From Nocardia altamirensis NBRC 108246 (GTDB taxonomy: Bacteria > Actinomycetota > Actinomycetes > Mycobacteriales > Mycobacteriaceae): 64,000 nt of DNA. The stretch spans positions 28,622 to 92,621 of the forward strand of contig NZ_BDAY01000052.1 of assembly GCF_001612685.1 (NCBI RefSeq), in the 5' to 3' direction. Shown piece by piece: positions 1 to 8,311 of the stretch. Position 1 is the stretch's first letter, and every line of letters begins with the position of its first letter. The position numbers and the translations under genes were made by a program. A model generated the notes under the pieces. It saw only the letters and a list, made by a program, of their open reading frames with translations, searched no databases and was not told the origin of the DNA.

Positions 1-2
1 CC

Positions 3-461
3 GCGCTCTCGGCCGCGGAGATGATCGTGGTCGACCGCTCGCTGGAGGCGCTGGCGCTCGCCGGTGAGCTCGGTGCGCACCACACCATCCAGGCGGACGG
101 CAACGAGGCCGCCGCCGTCCTCGAGCTCACCGGCGGCAACGGCGCCGAAGCGGTGATCGATTTCGTCGGCGAGGGCGGTGCCGTCGAGGCCGGTGTCGCG
201 ATGCTGCGGCGCGCGGGCAACTACTACGTCATCGGCTACGGCGGCGTGCTCTCGGTGCCGACCATCGACATCATCTCCACCGAAATCAATTTCATCGGCA
301 ACCTGGTCGGCTCCTACAACGACCTTGCCGAGCTGATGGTGCTCGCCGCGCAAGACCGGGTGCGGCTGCACACCTCGCGCTACCCGCTGCACGACTTCGC
401 GACCGCGCTGAGCGATCTCGACCAGGGCAGAGTCCGCGGCCGGGCGATTCTCGTTCCGTAA
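3..461 (+). CDS. Zinc-type secondary alcohol dehydrogenase, C-terminal part (5' end outside window)
   Basis: The frame is open from base 3 and runs to a TAA at 459-461, so only the last ~150 residues are present. They cover the end of the Rossmann fold and the C-terminal part of a medium-chain NAD(P)-dependent alcohol dehydrogenase: a beta-strand ending in VVDRS that would bind the cofactor ribose, then AVIDFVG, a GNYYVIGYGG strand, and the usual ending GRVRGRAILVP. The zinc ligands lie upstream of the window. The protein resembles the secondary alcohol dehydrogenase (Adh1 type) coded beside propane monooxygenase genes, which oxidises 2-propanol to acetone. The GroEL-like gene 37 bp downstream supports that context. 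Substrate is inferred. Confidence 0.85.
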   Translation, partial: ALSAAEMIVVDRSLEALALAGELGAHHTIQADGNEAAAVLELTGGNGAEAVIDFVGEGGAVEAGVAMLRRAGNYYVIGYGGVLSVPTIDIISTEINFIGNLVGSYNDLAELMVLAAQDRVRLHTSRYPLHDFATALSDLDQGRVRGRAILVP

Positions 462-498
462 CAACACACTTCGATTCATTGGCAAAGGTGCGTGCGAC

Positions 499-2148
499 AT
501 GGCCAAAGAACTGCGCTTCGGCGCGAATGCCAGGGGGCTGCTCGAACAGGGGGTGAACGCCGTCGCCGACGCGGTGAAGGTGACGCTCGGTCCCAAGGGC
601 CGCAACGCGGTCCTGGAGAAGCTGACCGGGGCGCCGACCATCACCAACGACGGCGTCACCATCGCGAATCAGATCCAGCTGCGAGATCCGTTCGCCAACA
701 TGGGCGCTCAGCTGGTGAAGGAGGTGGCGACCAAGACCAACGGGGTGGCGGGCGACGGCACGACGACCGCGACCGTGCTCGCCCAGGCGATGGTGCGCGA
801 GGGTTTACGCGCCGTCGAGGCAGGCGCGAATCCGATTCAGCTGAAACGCGGTATCGAACGGGCCGCCGACGCGGTGGTCGAGGTGCTGCGCGCGCGCAGC
901 CGTCCGGTCACCGCGGAGGCGGAGCTCCGGCACGTCGCGATGCTGTCGGCGAACAACGACACCGAGATCGGCGACGTGATCGCCGCCGCGCTGTCCAAGG
1001 TCGGGGTACACGGTGTGGTGAGCGTGGAAGAGTCGCCGCAGCTCGGGCTCTCGCTCGACTACATCGACGGCATCGAGTTCGACCACGGTTATCTCTCACC
1101 GTATTTCGTGACGGACAAGGATCGCATGGAGGCCGTCCTCGACGACGCCTACGTCCTGCTGACCAACCAGAAGATCACCACCGTGCAGACGTTGATGCCG
1201 GTGCTGGAGCAGGTGCAGCGCACCAAACGGCCGCTGGTGATCCTCTGCGAAAACATGGACGGGCCCGCATTGAGCATGCTGGTGACCAACAACGTGCACG
1301 ACACGTTCCGATCGGTGGTCGTGCGCGCACCCGGCTTCGGGCATCGCCGCGTCGCCGAGTTGGAGGACCTGGCCGCGCTGCTCGGCGGCACCGTGGTGAG
1401 CGCCGATTCCGGTGTGGCACTGGAGAATGTGCGCATCGAACATCTCGGTCGCGCGCGCAAGGTGACCGTGACCGAACGCGGGACGACGCTCGTCGACGGC
1501 GCGGGCGCGCCCGCGGACGCGACGGCGCGCATCGCCCAGCTCGGGCGGGAACTCGCCCGCACCGACAACGAGCACGATCAGGACAACCTGAAGCTGCGCA
1601 TCGCCCGGCTGTCCGGCTCGGTGGCCGTGGTGCGCGTCGGTGCGGCCACCGATGTGGAGCTCAAGGAGAAGCTGCACCGGGTGGAGGACTCGTTGTCGGC
1701 CACCAGGGCCGCGATGGAGGAGGGCGTGGTCGCGGGCGGCGGCACCGCGCTGCTGCAGGCACAACCGACCCTGGACCTGCTCGAGCTCACCGGAGACGCC
1801 GCCGAGGGCCGCGACATCGTCCGGCGTGCGGTCGAGGAGCCGCTGCGCTGGATCGCGGTCAATGCCGGCTACGACGGCGACGAAGCCGTCGCGCAGGTCA
1901 CGAAACTGCCTGTCGGACAAGGCTTCAACGCGCTCACCGACGCGTACGTCGACATGTTCGACGCGGGCGTCATCGATCCGCTGAAGGTGACCCGCTCGGC
2001 ACTGCGCAGCGCAGCCTCCATCGCCGCACTGCTGCTGACCACGGAAACCCTGATCGTCGAGGAGATCATGGTGAACCCGGGCTCAATCATCGCGCCCGGC
2101 TTCGGCGACCTCGCCGAGGGCCTGGTTCGCCCCTCCAACATCTACTGA
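499..2148 (+). CDS. GroEL-like chaperonin of the monooxygenase-associated (MimG/Prm) type
   Basis: The protein is 549 residues, normal for a 60-kDa chaperonin. It keeps the ATP-binding motif GDGTTTATVLA (residues 85-95, with the metal-binding Asp) and the intermediate-domain block VEDSLSATRAAMEEG that holds the catalytic Asp. The flexible Gly-Gly-Met tail typical of housekeeping GroEL is absent: the protein ends in LVRPSNIY. No groES is adjacent, and the gene follows an alcohol dehydrogenase gene by 37 bp. In propane/alkane monooxygenase (prm/mim) operons a dedicated GroEL-like protein is needed to fold the hydroxylase. That is the likely role here, by context rather than proof. AAAGG at 484-488 is a plausible ribosome site for the ATG at 499. 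It could instead be an extra general chaperonin. Confidence 0.9.
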   Translation: MAKELRFGANARGLLEQGVNAVADAVKVTLGPKGRNAVLEKLTGAPTITNDGVTIANQIQLRDPFANMGAQLVKEVATKTNGVAGDGTTTATVLAQAMVREGLRAVEAGANPIQLKRGIERAADAVVEVLRARSRPVTAEAELRHVAMLSANNDTEIGDVIAAALSKVGVHGVVSVEESPQLGLSLDYIDGIEFDHGYLSPYFVTDKDRMEAVLDDAYVLLTNQKITTVQTLMPVLEQVQRTKRPLVILCENMDGPALSMLVTNNVHDTFRSVVVRAPGFGHRRVAELEDLAALLGGTVVSADSGVALENVRIEHLGRARKVTVTERGTTLVDGAGAPADATARIAQLGRELARTDNEHDQDNLKLRIARLSGSVAVVRVGAATDVELKEKLHRVEDSLSATRAAMEEGVVAGGGTALLQAQPTLDLLELTGDAAEGRDIVRRAVEEPLRWIAVNAGYDGDEAVAQVTKLPVGQGFNALTDAYVDMFDAGVIDPLKVTRSALRSAASIAALLLTTETLIVEEIMVNPGSIIAPGFGDLAEGLVRPSNIY

Positions 2149-2188
2149 CCGTTCGATAATGAGGTGCTCGCAACGCGCGCCGCCGACC

Positions 2189-2656
2189 TCATACCTCGCG
2201 CGATTCTATTGCCGACATCATGTGCGCGATAAGGTATTCGAGGGCGTGGGCCAGCCAGCCCCAGCCGTGCAGGATGCCCGAGATCAGGGTGGCGGTGAGG
2301 GTGCGGTGATGGTCGGGCTGCGGCTTGGCGGTATCGACCGGCTCTGTCGAACTCGTCCGCGGCGCGGCGGCGACCGGCGGAGTTTCCGGGACCGGGTCGA
2401 CAGCCGCTTTTTCGTCCTCAGCACGGGTTCGGCTCTCGACCGAGTCCGGTATGTCCGGCGTCGAACTGGCCGGCGGCGGTAATGCGAACAGGCCGCCGGA
2501 TGTTCCCGAAGGCGTGCTGAGGTGATTCGGTGTCGGCTCGCCACCCGGCAACGCGTCATGGTTGACGGCGATAAGAGTGGTGAACAACGCGGCTGTCGAG
2601 ATCATCGTCACCCGCGTTGCCATGTCTGGCTTTCGTGGTGCGCGGTGCTTACCCAT
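2189..2656 (-). CDS. Small secreted or membrane-anchored protein of unknown function
   Basis: The protein has 155 residues. It has a basic N-terminus (MGKHRAPRKP), one hydrophobic stretch at about residues 13-30 that could be a signal peptide or anchor, a Pro/Thr/Ser/Glu-rich disordered middle, and a C-terminal amphipathic segment with Trp, His and Met (TLISGILHGWGWLAHALEYL). No domain was recognised. It is convergent with the groEL-like gene, 40 bp away, and a 240-bp AT-richer leader precedes it. Coding bias and the export-like N-terminus favour a real gene, but there is no homology to confirm it. Confidence 0.5.
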   Translation of the reverse strand: MGKHRAPRKPDMATRVTMISTAALFTTLIAVNHDALPGGEPTPNHLSTPSGTSGGLFALPPPASSTPDIPDSVESRTRAEDEKAAVDPVPETPPVAAAPRTSSTEPVDTAKPQPDHHRTLTATLISGILHGWGWLAHALEYLIAHMMSAIESREV

Positions 2657-2810
2657 CGACTACTTTCCATCGAACTCTCTTGGATTCGAGAGCTTAAGGC
2701 AATCAACCGGCCACAAACAGAACTGTAAGCGCTCCTACACAGCGGTGAATCCGTTCCCTTCCGAACGCGCCCTTACCCGATACTTTGGATGAAGTCTCAA
2801 TATTCCGCCG

Positions 2811-2823
2811 CCAATATTGGTCG
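2811..2823. promoter_or_regulatory. Palindromic motif CCAATATTGG upstream of a secreted-protein gene
   Basis: CCAATATTGG (2811-2820) is a perfect 10-bp palindrome in an AT-rich gap, 155 bp upstream of the leftward gene starting at 2656. The 13-mer CGACCAATATTGG recurs in opposite orientation at 46981-46993, again upstream of a gene for a secreted protein. A regulator site is possible but unproven. Confidence 0.3.
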
Positions 2824-2896
2824 TCCGAACGAAAATCACAGCACATTCGCAAGGGCAGATTTTCAATAACGAAGGCAGGCTTATAACTTGGCGCGC

Positions 2897-3811
2897 TCAG
2901 GCGCGATCGAGGTCGGGTTCGAGGTAGATGACGTCGGTGCTGGGGACGGCGGCGCGGACGCGGGCCTCGGCGGCATCGATGGCGGCAGCGACCGCGTCGA
3001 TGGTGAGGCCGGGGCGGACGGAAACCTTGGCGGCAATGAGGAGTTCGTCAGGGGCGAGATATTCGGTGCGCAAATGGATTACGCGATCGATGATGGTGCC
3101 GTCGACAAGGTTGGCGCGGATCGCGAGGTCTTCGGCGGAGGTGGCGCCCTCGCCGATGAGCAGGCTTTTCATCTCCACGATGAGGATGATGGCGATGGCG
3201 CCGAGGAGGATGCCGATGGCCACAGTGCCGACGCCGTCCCAGCGCGCGTCGCCGGTCAGCACCGTCAACCCGACGCCGCTGAACGCGAAGCCGAGACCGA
3301 TCAGCGCGCCGGTGTCTTCCAGCAGCACCACCGGCAGTTCGGGATTGCGCGAGGCGCGAATGAAATGCCACCAACTGCCGCGCCCTTTGAGCGGCTGGGA
3401 TTCTCGCCGGGCGGTAAGCAGGCTGAAGGTCTCCAAAACCATGGCGATCACCACGATGACGATCGCGACGACGGGTGAGCTGAGCTCCTCCGGGTGACGG
3501 ATCTTGTCGACACCCTCGAGGACGGCGAACAGCGAACCCATGGTGAACAGCACCAGCGCGACGACGAACGAATAGAAGTAGCGGTTGCGGCCGTACCCGA
3601 ACTGATGCTTTGTGTCCGGCGGGTGCGCGGCGCGGCGCTTGCCGACCAGCAGCAGCCCTTCGTTGGCGGTATCGGCCAGCGAGTGCATCGCCTCGGCCAG
3701 CATCGACGACGACCCGGTCAGCGCCGCGCCGACGAACTTGGCGAGGGTGATACCGGCATTGGCCGCGAGCGCGGCCAAGATCGCGGTCGTACTGCTGCCA
3801 CCAGAGGACAT
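2897..3811 (-). CDS. Cation diffusion facilitator (CDF) family metal efflux transporter
   Basis: With the ATG at 3811 the protein has 304 residues, the normal CDF size. The frame is open further upstream, but a longer version would run into the response-regulator gene and adds only an Arg-rich, unconserved leader. The N-terminal membrane domain has the pattern AEAMHSLADTANE in TM2, with the His and Asp expected at the intramembrane metal site, plus further hydrophobic segments, and a C-terminal ferredoxin-like cytoplasmic domain. It would exchange a divalent metal such as Zn2+, Fe2+ or Mn2+ for protons. The metal cannot be told from sequence. It lies 91 bp downstream of a two-component operon on the same strand and may or may not be cotranscribed. 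Confidence 0.88.
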   Translation of the reverse strand: MSSGGSSTTAILAALAANAGITLAKFVGAALTGSSSMLAEAMHSLADTANEGLLLVGKRRAAHPPDTKHQFGYGRNRYFYSFVVALVLFTMGSLFAVLEGVDKIRHPEELSSPVVAIVIVVIAMVLETFSLLTARRESQPLKGRGSWWHFIRASRNPELPVVLLEDTGALIGLGFAFSGVGLTVLTGDARWDGVGTVAIGILLGAIAIILIVEMKSLLIGEGATSAEDLAIRANLVDGTIIDRVIHLRTEYLAPDELLIAAKVSVRPGLTIDAVAAAIDAAEARVRAAVPSTDVIYLEPDLDRA

Positions 3812-3902
3812 GGACGCCAACGCTACCTGCGCTTTCCTGCTCAGTGACGCAGCACGGTTCCGTGCGTCACGTCGGCACGTGCGACGGCCTGCACGAATCC
3901 AC

Positions 3903-4523
3903 TCAGATCCAGCCCTTGTCGCGGGCTTTGAGTGCCGCCTCGTAGCGGTTGGCGACACCTAGTTTGGCCATCGCGGACGACAGGTAGTTGCGGGTGGTGC
4001 CCGGTGAAAGATGCGCGCGGCGCGCGATGTCCTCGACGGACGCGCCGTCGAGGGCGTATTCGAGGACATCGGCTTCGCGGGCGGTGAGGACGGTGTCGCC
4101 CGCGCTGATCGCTTCCGCAGCCAGCTCGGGGTCGACGTAGCGACCACCGCCGTTGACCGTGCGGATCACCTCGGCGAGGGTGGCGGCCGAGGTCGTCTTC
4201 GGGACGAAACCGCGCACGCCCGCGGCGAGTGCGCGTTTGAGGTAGCCGGGCCTGCCGTGGCTGGTGACGATCAAAGTGCCCGCGCCGGGGGTGAGTTGCT
4301 GCAGTTCGACGGCGGTCTCGATGCCGTCGATGCCGGGCATCTGCAGATCGATCACCGCCACCGCGGCAGGCCCACCGCTGTCGCGGTGCCGCCGCCACGC
4401 GGCGAGGAGTTCCTCGCCGGAGCCGACATGGTCGACCACCTCGATGTCGGCTTCCAGACCGAGCATGGTCGCCATGGCGGCGCGGACGAGCGTTTCATCG
4501 TCGGCGAGAAACACCGGAATCAT
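3903..4523 (-). CDS. NarL/LuxR-family response regulator
   Basis: The protein has 206 residues and starts at the ATG at 4523, overlapping the stop of the histidine kinase gene by 4 bp. The receiver domain spans about residues 1-120, with acidic residues FLADDE near the N-terminus, phospho-acceptor Asp59 in VIDLQMP and Lys109 in VPKT. The output domain is a LuxR helix-turn-helix at about 145-205 (LTAREADVLEYA ... IARRAHLSPGTTRNYLSS). It is phosphorylated by the kinase encoded just upstream and probably controls the exporter genes of its own operon. The dyad at 7501-7518 is a candidate binding site. Confidence 0.92.
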   Translation of the reverse strand: MIPVFLADDETLVRAAMATMLGLEADIEVVDHVGSGEELLAAWRRHRDSGGPAAVAVIDLQMPGIDGIETAVELQQLTPGAGTLIVTSHGRPGYLKRALAAGVRGFVPKTTSAATLAEVIRTVNGGGRYVDPELAAEAISAGDTVLTAREADVLEYALDGASVEDIARRAHLSPGTTRNYLSSAMAKLGVANRYEAALKARDKGWI

Positions 4524-5719
4524 TTCTTCTCCCAACGAATTTCGAGGATGAACTGCTCGGGCGACGCGAGCACGTCGAGGGTTGCGCCGATGGCCGCGAG
4601 CCGCTCGGCCAGTCCGCGGAGCCCGGAACGTTCGCCCGGCGTGCCGTGCGGACCGTCGTTGCGCAGGGACATCCCGGCATCGCCGAGCGCGAGCGTCGCC
4701 GTGGTCGCCGACGAGTGCTCGACGATATTCGTCGTGCCCTCGCGCACCACCCAGGCGGCGACCTCGTGAAATCGTGCCGGCACCTTGGCCGGGTCCCCTT
4801 CGAGCACGAGCCGGCAGCCCACCGCCGAGAGCAGCGACCGCGCACCGGCCACCTCGGCGGTCAGGTCGATACCGCGATAGCCGCGAACCAGTGTGCGCAT
4901 CTGCCCCATCGACTCGACGGCGAGCGCCTTCACCTCGGTCATCTCCGCGGCCGCGCGCTCGGCGTCGCCGGATCGCGAAAGCATCGCCGCGAGTTCGCTT
5001 TTCACCGCGATCGCGGAAAACCCGCGGCCGACGACGTCGTGCAGGTCCCGCGCGAAGCGCAATCGTTCCTCGGCTACCTGCAATTCGGCTTCGACGGCCT
5101 TCGCCCGGTCCAGCTCCTCGACGACCCGCAATCCCCACAGCGTGAGCAATGTCGTTGCGACGACGAAACTTCCGGAAACGAAGGTGACCACCGCGGTGCC
5201 GATGCCCCCGCGCAGCGTCGTGCCGAAGGCGAGGCCGGTGATCAGGCTGAGGCCGAGCACGATCCACCACTTGTGCCGGATGAACGGCACGACCGTGAAC
5301 ACGGCGAGCACCGCGGTATAGATGCCGACCAGCCGCGCTTCGTCGACGGTCGACTTGCTCGCCGCGACTCGGGCGACCACCGCGTAGGCGAGCCACACCG
5401 CGGTCAGCATCCCGACGGCGGCAGGGAGTGCCCACCGCCGCGACACCAGACCCGACGACACGGCGAAGTCGGGTTGGGCCTCGACTGCCACGAAACCCGC
5501 GATCCCGGCGACCACGATCCCGAACACCGACCACGGCGAATGCGCGGTGATCGCCATGACAGCGATCACCGCGACGACTCCGGCCTGCAAGGTGTATCGG
5601 GTGTAGAGCCGGAACTTGGCCGGACCCGACAGCCCGCGCCACCACGAGGTCAGGCGGCTCAACCCCGGTCGTCCCAGCGGAAACTCGTGCGGGTCAGCGC
5701 GAGCGCCAGGACTGTCCAT
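4520..5719 (-). CDS. DesK/NarX-type sensor histidine kinase
   Basis: The protein has 399 residues. Several transmembrane segments fill about residues 40-195. A HisKA_3 dimerisation block follows with ERLRFARDLHDVVG (phospho-acceptor His227), then a short HATPase domain with N-box REGTTNIVEHS (about 326-336) and a glycine-rich GLRGLAERL block. The sensor is integral to the membrane with no large extracellular domain, as in kinases that sense membrane or antibiotic stress. The ATG at 5719 makes the gene overlap the permease gene by 61 bp. A start inside the next 25 codons would remove this, but I saw no good ATG or GTG there. Confidence 0.9.
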   Translation of the reverse strand: MDSPGARADPHEFPLGRPGLSRLTSWWRGLSGPAKFRLYTRYTLQAGVVAVIAVMAITAHSPWSVFGIVVAGIAGFVAVEAQPDFAVSSGLVSRRWALPAAVGMLTAVWLAYAVVARVAASKSTVDEARLVGIYTAVLAVFTVVPFIRHKWWIVLGLSLITGLAFGTTLRGGIGTAVVTFVSGSFVVATTLLTLWGLRVVEELDRAKAVEAELQVAEERLRFARDLHDVVGRGFSAIAVKSELAAMLSRSGDAERAAAEMTEVKALAVESMGQMRTLVRGYRGIDLTAEVAGARSLLSAVGCRLVLEGDPAKVPARFHEVAAWVVREGTTNIVEHSSATTATLALGDAGMSLRNDGPHGTPGERSGLRGLAERLAAIGATLDVLASPEQFILEIRWEKK

Positions 5720-6474
5720 ATCGCCAGTGTGGCAAACGGTCGGCCGAGTTCGGTGCAGGTGCCCGCGAAGTCGAGCGCCGCATCTGCGGTGGAGCTGGTC
5801 GCCAGCTTGCCGGACGCGCCGAGCGACATCAGGTCGGACACTGCCGCGAACGGGGTCCAGTCGGCCAGATCGGCCAACCGATCAGGCAGCACCTTGCGGA
5901 TGGACGCGAGGCCGAGCATCGCGATCGTCATCACCGGAAGCGAGGTGATCTGCGCGGCCTCGGCGTTCTTGGTGACCGCGCTGGTGGCGAGAGCGAGCAG
6001 GGAGAACAGCACGACACCGCCGACAAGTGCGAGCACGATCGCGAGGGGGTTCACCGGGGCAGGCGTCCCCGTGCCGTAGACCACCGCGGTGACCACGACG
6101 GTGCAGGCCAGCGTCACCACGGCACCGGGAACGGCGGGCGCGAGCTGGATCTGCCAGTCGGCGGCCTCGCCGGTGCGCAGCCGCTTCAAGACCCCTTCGC
6201 TGCGGCGCGTGGTGACCATCGACAGCACCGAGTAGTACTGCACGAACAACAACGCGAGCAGGGCGAGCAGCTCGAAAGTCACTGCCGCCGTTGCCGTTGT
6301 CGGCGCCGCCTGGCGCATCGCGATGACATGGACGGCAACCGGTATGCCGACGGGGAACAACGTCGCCATATAGACCAGCGTCTTGTTGCGCCGGAATTGG
6401 AGCCATTCCGCCTTGGCCAATGCGGCGAGCGGGCGGCGGTGGAAGCGGGTGGCGGGTGCCGCGGTCGTGGTCAT
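5659..6474 (-). CDS. ABC-2 type transporter permease
   Basis: The protein has 271 residues and six predicted hydrophobic segments spread from about residue 35 to the C-terminus. The N-terminus is basic (RFHRRPLAALAKAEWLQFRRNK), as is common in drug/lipid exporters of the DrrB or YhhJ type. It starts at the ATG at 6474, overlapping the ATPase stop by 4 bp (ATGA), so it is translationally coupled to its ATPase partner. Together they would form a homodimeric or heteromeric exporter. The substrate is unknown; pairing with a membrane-stress type two-component system suggests an antimicrobial or lipid. Confidence 0.88.
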   Translation of the reverse strand: MTTTAAPATRFHRRPLAALAKAEWLQFRRNKTLVYMATLFPVGIPVAVHVIAMRQAAPTTATAAVTFELLALLALLFVQYYSVLSMVTTRRSEGVLKRLRTGEAADWQIQLAPAVPGAVVTLACTVVVTAVVYGTGTPAPVNPLAIVLALVGGVVLFSLLALATSAVTKNAEAAQITSLPVMTIAMLGLASIRKVLPDRLADLADWTPFAAVSDLMSLGASGKLATSSTADAALDFAGTCTELGRPFATLAIWTVLALALTRTSFRWDDRG

Positions 6475-7421
6475 CGACTTGCTCCGATCAGTTCCTTGGT
6501 GGCCGCCGACGCGTCGGCCGATTCGCTGGCGATGTCGAGGAACACCGACTCGAGGGAAGCGGCGCGCGCTTCGAGCCCGCTCAACAGCACGCCGTGTTCG
6601 CGCGCCCAGTCGAGCAGTGCGAACAGATGCCCTTGCAGGTCATAGGTGCTGACCGTGACGCGAGCCTGCGCATCGATGTTGGCGTCGCGCAGGTGCGGCA
6701 GCGGCAGTCCTGGATGGTCGAAGACGATCCGCGCCGGATGGTCGTCGACGATTTCGCGCAGTGTGCCCGTGCGCACGATCTCGCCCTTGTGCATGATGGC
6801 GATCCGGTCGGCCAGCGCCTCGGCCTCGTCCAGATAGTGCGTCGTCAGCACCATGGTGACGCCGGACGCCTTCAGGTCGGCGAGCAATCGCCAAGTGCCG
6901 CGGCGGCTTTCGGGATCCAGCCCGGTGGTCGGCTCATCGAGGAACAGCAACCGGGGCTGGCCGAGCAGCGCGCATGCCATGTCGACACGACGCTGCTCAC
7001 CGCCCGACAGCGAACCGACTCGGACGTCCGCGCGATCGACCAGATCGACCTGTTCGAGGACGATGTCGGCGGTTGTCGGATTCGTGCAAGTCCCCCGCCA
7101 CATCTCGAGTGTCTCGCGCACGGTCAACTCGGCGGGCAGTCCACCCGACTGCAACATGATGCCGACCTGCGCCCTGACCTGCTCGCGGTCCCGTCGCGGG
7201 TCGAGGCCGAAAACCTCGACGGCGCCCGACGAAGGGGCTGCCAGCCCTTCGAGCATGTCGAGCGTCGAGGTCTTGCCTGCACCGTTCGTGCCGAGCAGTG
7301 CGAAGACCTCCCCCTCGACGACCCAGAGGTCTACTCCTTTGACCGCCTCGAACGCGTCCTTGCCGTGCCCGTAGGTCCGGCGTAGACCGTGGGCGGTGAT
7401 GACATCGCCAATCCTGTTCAT
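6471..7421 (-). CDS. ABC transporter ATP-binding subunit (DrrA/CcmA type)
   Basis: The ATG at 7421 gives a 316-residue protein. The frame extends 76 codons further but into non-coding leader. Walker A GTNGAGKT is at residues 44-51, the signature LSGGEQ at 138-143, Walker B LLFLDEP at 158-164, and the H-loop in TTHYLDEAEAL. A ~90-residue C-terminal extension follows, typical of ATPases of ABC-2 exporters such as DrrA. It is the first gene of a leftward operon of ATPase, permease, kinase and regulator, each overlapping the next. The upstream dyad suggests autoregulation by the operon's own response regulator. Confidence 0.93.
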   Translation of the reverse strand: MNRIGDVITAHGLRRTYGHGKDAFEAVKGVDLWVVEGEVFALLGTNGAGKTSTLDMLEGLAAPSSGAVEVFGLDPRRDREQVRAQVGIMLQSGGLPAELTVRETLEMWRGTCTNPTTADIVLEQVDLVDRADVRVGSLSGGEQRRVDMACALLGQPRLLFLDEPTTGLDPESRRGTWRLLADLKASGVTMVLTTHYLDEAEALADRIAIMHKGEIVRTGTLREIVDDHPARIVFDHPGLPLPHLRDANIDAQARVTVSTYDLQGHLFALLDWAREHGVLLSGLEARAASLESVFLDIASESADASAATKELIGASR

Positions 7422-7475
7422 GCGTTCTACGATCGCGGCCACCGGGGTCGGCCAGTAGTACGCGCAGTCACCGAA

Positions 7476-7518
7476 TCGCGATGACATACCCATGATTTCG
7501 CGATGACAAATGTCATCG
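7476..7518. promoter_or_regulatory. Candidate response-regulator operator
   Basis: CGATGACA-AA-TGTCATCG at 7501-7518 is a perfect inverted repeat with 8-bp arms, 80 bp upstream of the ATPase start. The 11-mer TCGCGATGACA occurs at 7476-7486 and again at 7498-7508, 22 bp apart or two helical turns. This arrangement fits cooperative binding of a dimeric NarL-type regulator. Confidence 0.5.
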
Positions 7519-7717
7519 GTCGAGCCACTCACGCACTGCCGGAGCGCCCTGGGCTCGGCTGCGACCGTTGGTCCCCACCGATGACCGCAGCCGAGCCAGG
7601 AGTAGCAACGTAGCAAACCGGTTCCAGTCGGAACTAATCGGCAAACCATGATCTAGATCACAGTGGCGGCGCACCGCGCTCGGCTGGGCGCGCTCAGCGC
7701 CTTGTGCTGCGGAGTGG

Positions 7718-8212
7718 TCAGTCGTCGACCTGAGCGCGAACGTAGGCAAGATTCGCGCGCATGCCGTTCGCCCATTCCTCCAGGCGCCGCGCGACGATCC
7801 TGCCCTCGAGTTCCGGGCTGGCGACGATCGCCGGAGTCAGACCCGATGGGCCTGGGCCCATCCGGCCCCACTGGCGCACGATCACGCCCTCGCGAGCAGG
7901 GTCTATCTCGAAACCCCAGGTGGCACTGATGCCGCCGTCATAACCGAAGACGTTCCACACCCAGCGGCGTTCCGGCTCGACTTCGACGACCTCGCAGACG
8001 GTTTGCCATTCGCCGAATGCGGAGTGCCGATTGTGGCCGCGGAAACGCGCGCCGGGCTCGACCCGGTCGACGGCGCCTTCCCATGCGACGGATTCCAGTT
8101 CGTCGGAGCAACGCGCAGGCAGTTCGATATCGGTGACCAGGGCCCACGCGATTGCCGGGTCACACGGGATCCGTTCCGCCACTTCGACGGTGGGACAGTC
8201 GCGATAACGCAC
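7718..8212 (-). CDS. SRPBCC (START-like) ligand-binding protein
   Basis: The protein has 164 residues, the usual size of a polyketide cyclase/dehydrase-like SRPBCC domain. It starts with the typical strand TVEVAERIPCDPAIAWALVTDI and alternates strands such as GARFRGHNRH, WQTVCEVVEVEPERRWVWNVFG and ATWGFEIDP, ending in a long C-terminal helix (RRLEEWANGMRANLAYVRAQV). Such proteins bind hydrophobic ligands in a deep pocket; some are cyclases or hydrolases. No catalytic residue can be assigned. It is divergent from the LLM oxidoreductase gene, with a palindrome between them, so the two may be co-regulated and act on related molecules. Confidence 0.82.
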   Translation of the reverse strand: MRYRDCPTVEVAERIPCDPAIAWALVTDIELPARCSDELESVAWEGAVDRVEPGARFRGHNRHSAFGEWQTVCEVVEVEPERRWVWNVFGYDGGISATWGFEIDPAREGVIVRQWGRMGPGPSGLTPAIVASPELEGRIVARRLEEWANGMRANLAYVRAQVDD

Positions 8213-8246
8213 GGCACCTCTTCCCTTACGCTTCGATCAGCATGAT

Positions 8247-8271
8247 CTATACGCTATTGCATAGCACATAG
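8247..8271. promoter_or_regulatory. Palindromic operator between divergent SRPBCC and LLM genes
   Basis: CTATACGCTATTGCATAGCACATAG is a 25-bp interrupted palindrome: GCTAT-TGC-ATAGC core with outer CTAT/ATAG arms, two mismatched pairs between them. It sits 34 bp from one start codon and 40 bp from the other, where a TetR- or GntR-like repressor could block both promoters. No regulator gene is adjacent. Confidence 0.45.
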
Positions 8272-8311
8272 AGCAGTGACCGGTTCCGGTCCATCATGCC
8301 GAGGAGGCCCC

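Noticed and set aside
492..2159. A 555-residue Arg/Gly-rich open frame over the GroEL-like gene
   Set aside because: It is the +2 shadow of the chaperonin gene: composition is extreme in Arg and Gly and no motif is present.
4646..6079. A 477-residue rightward open frame across the kinase and permease genes
   Set aside because: It is antisense to two well-supported genes and has His/Arg/Asp-rich shadow composition.
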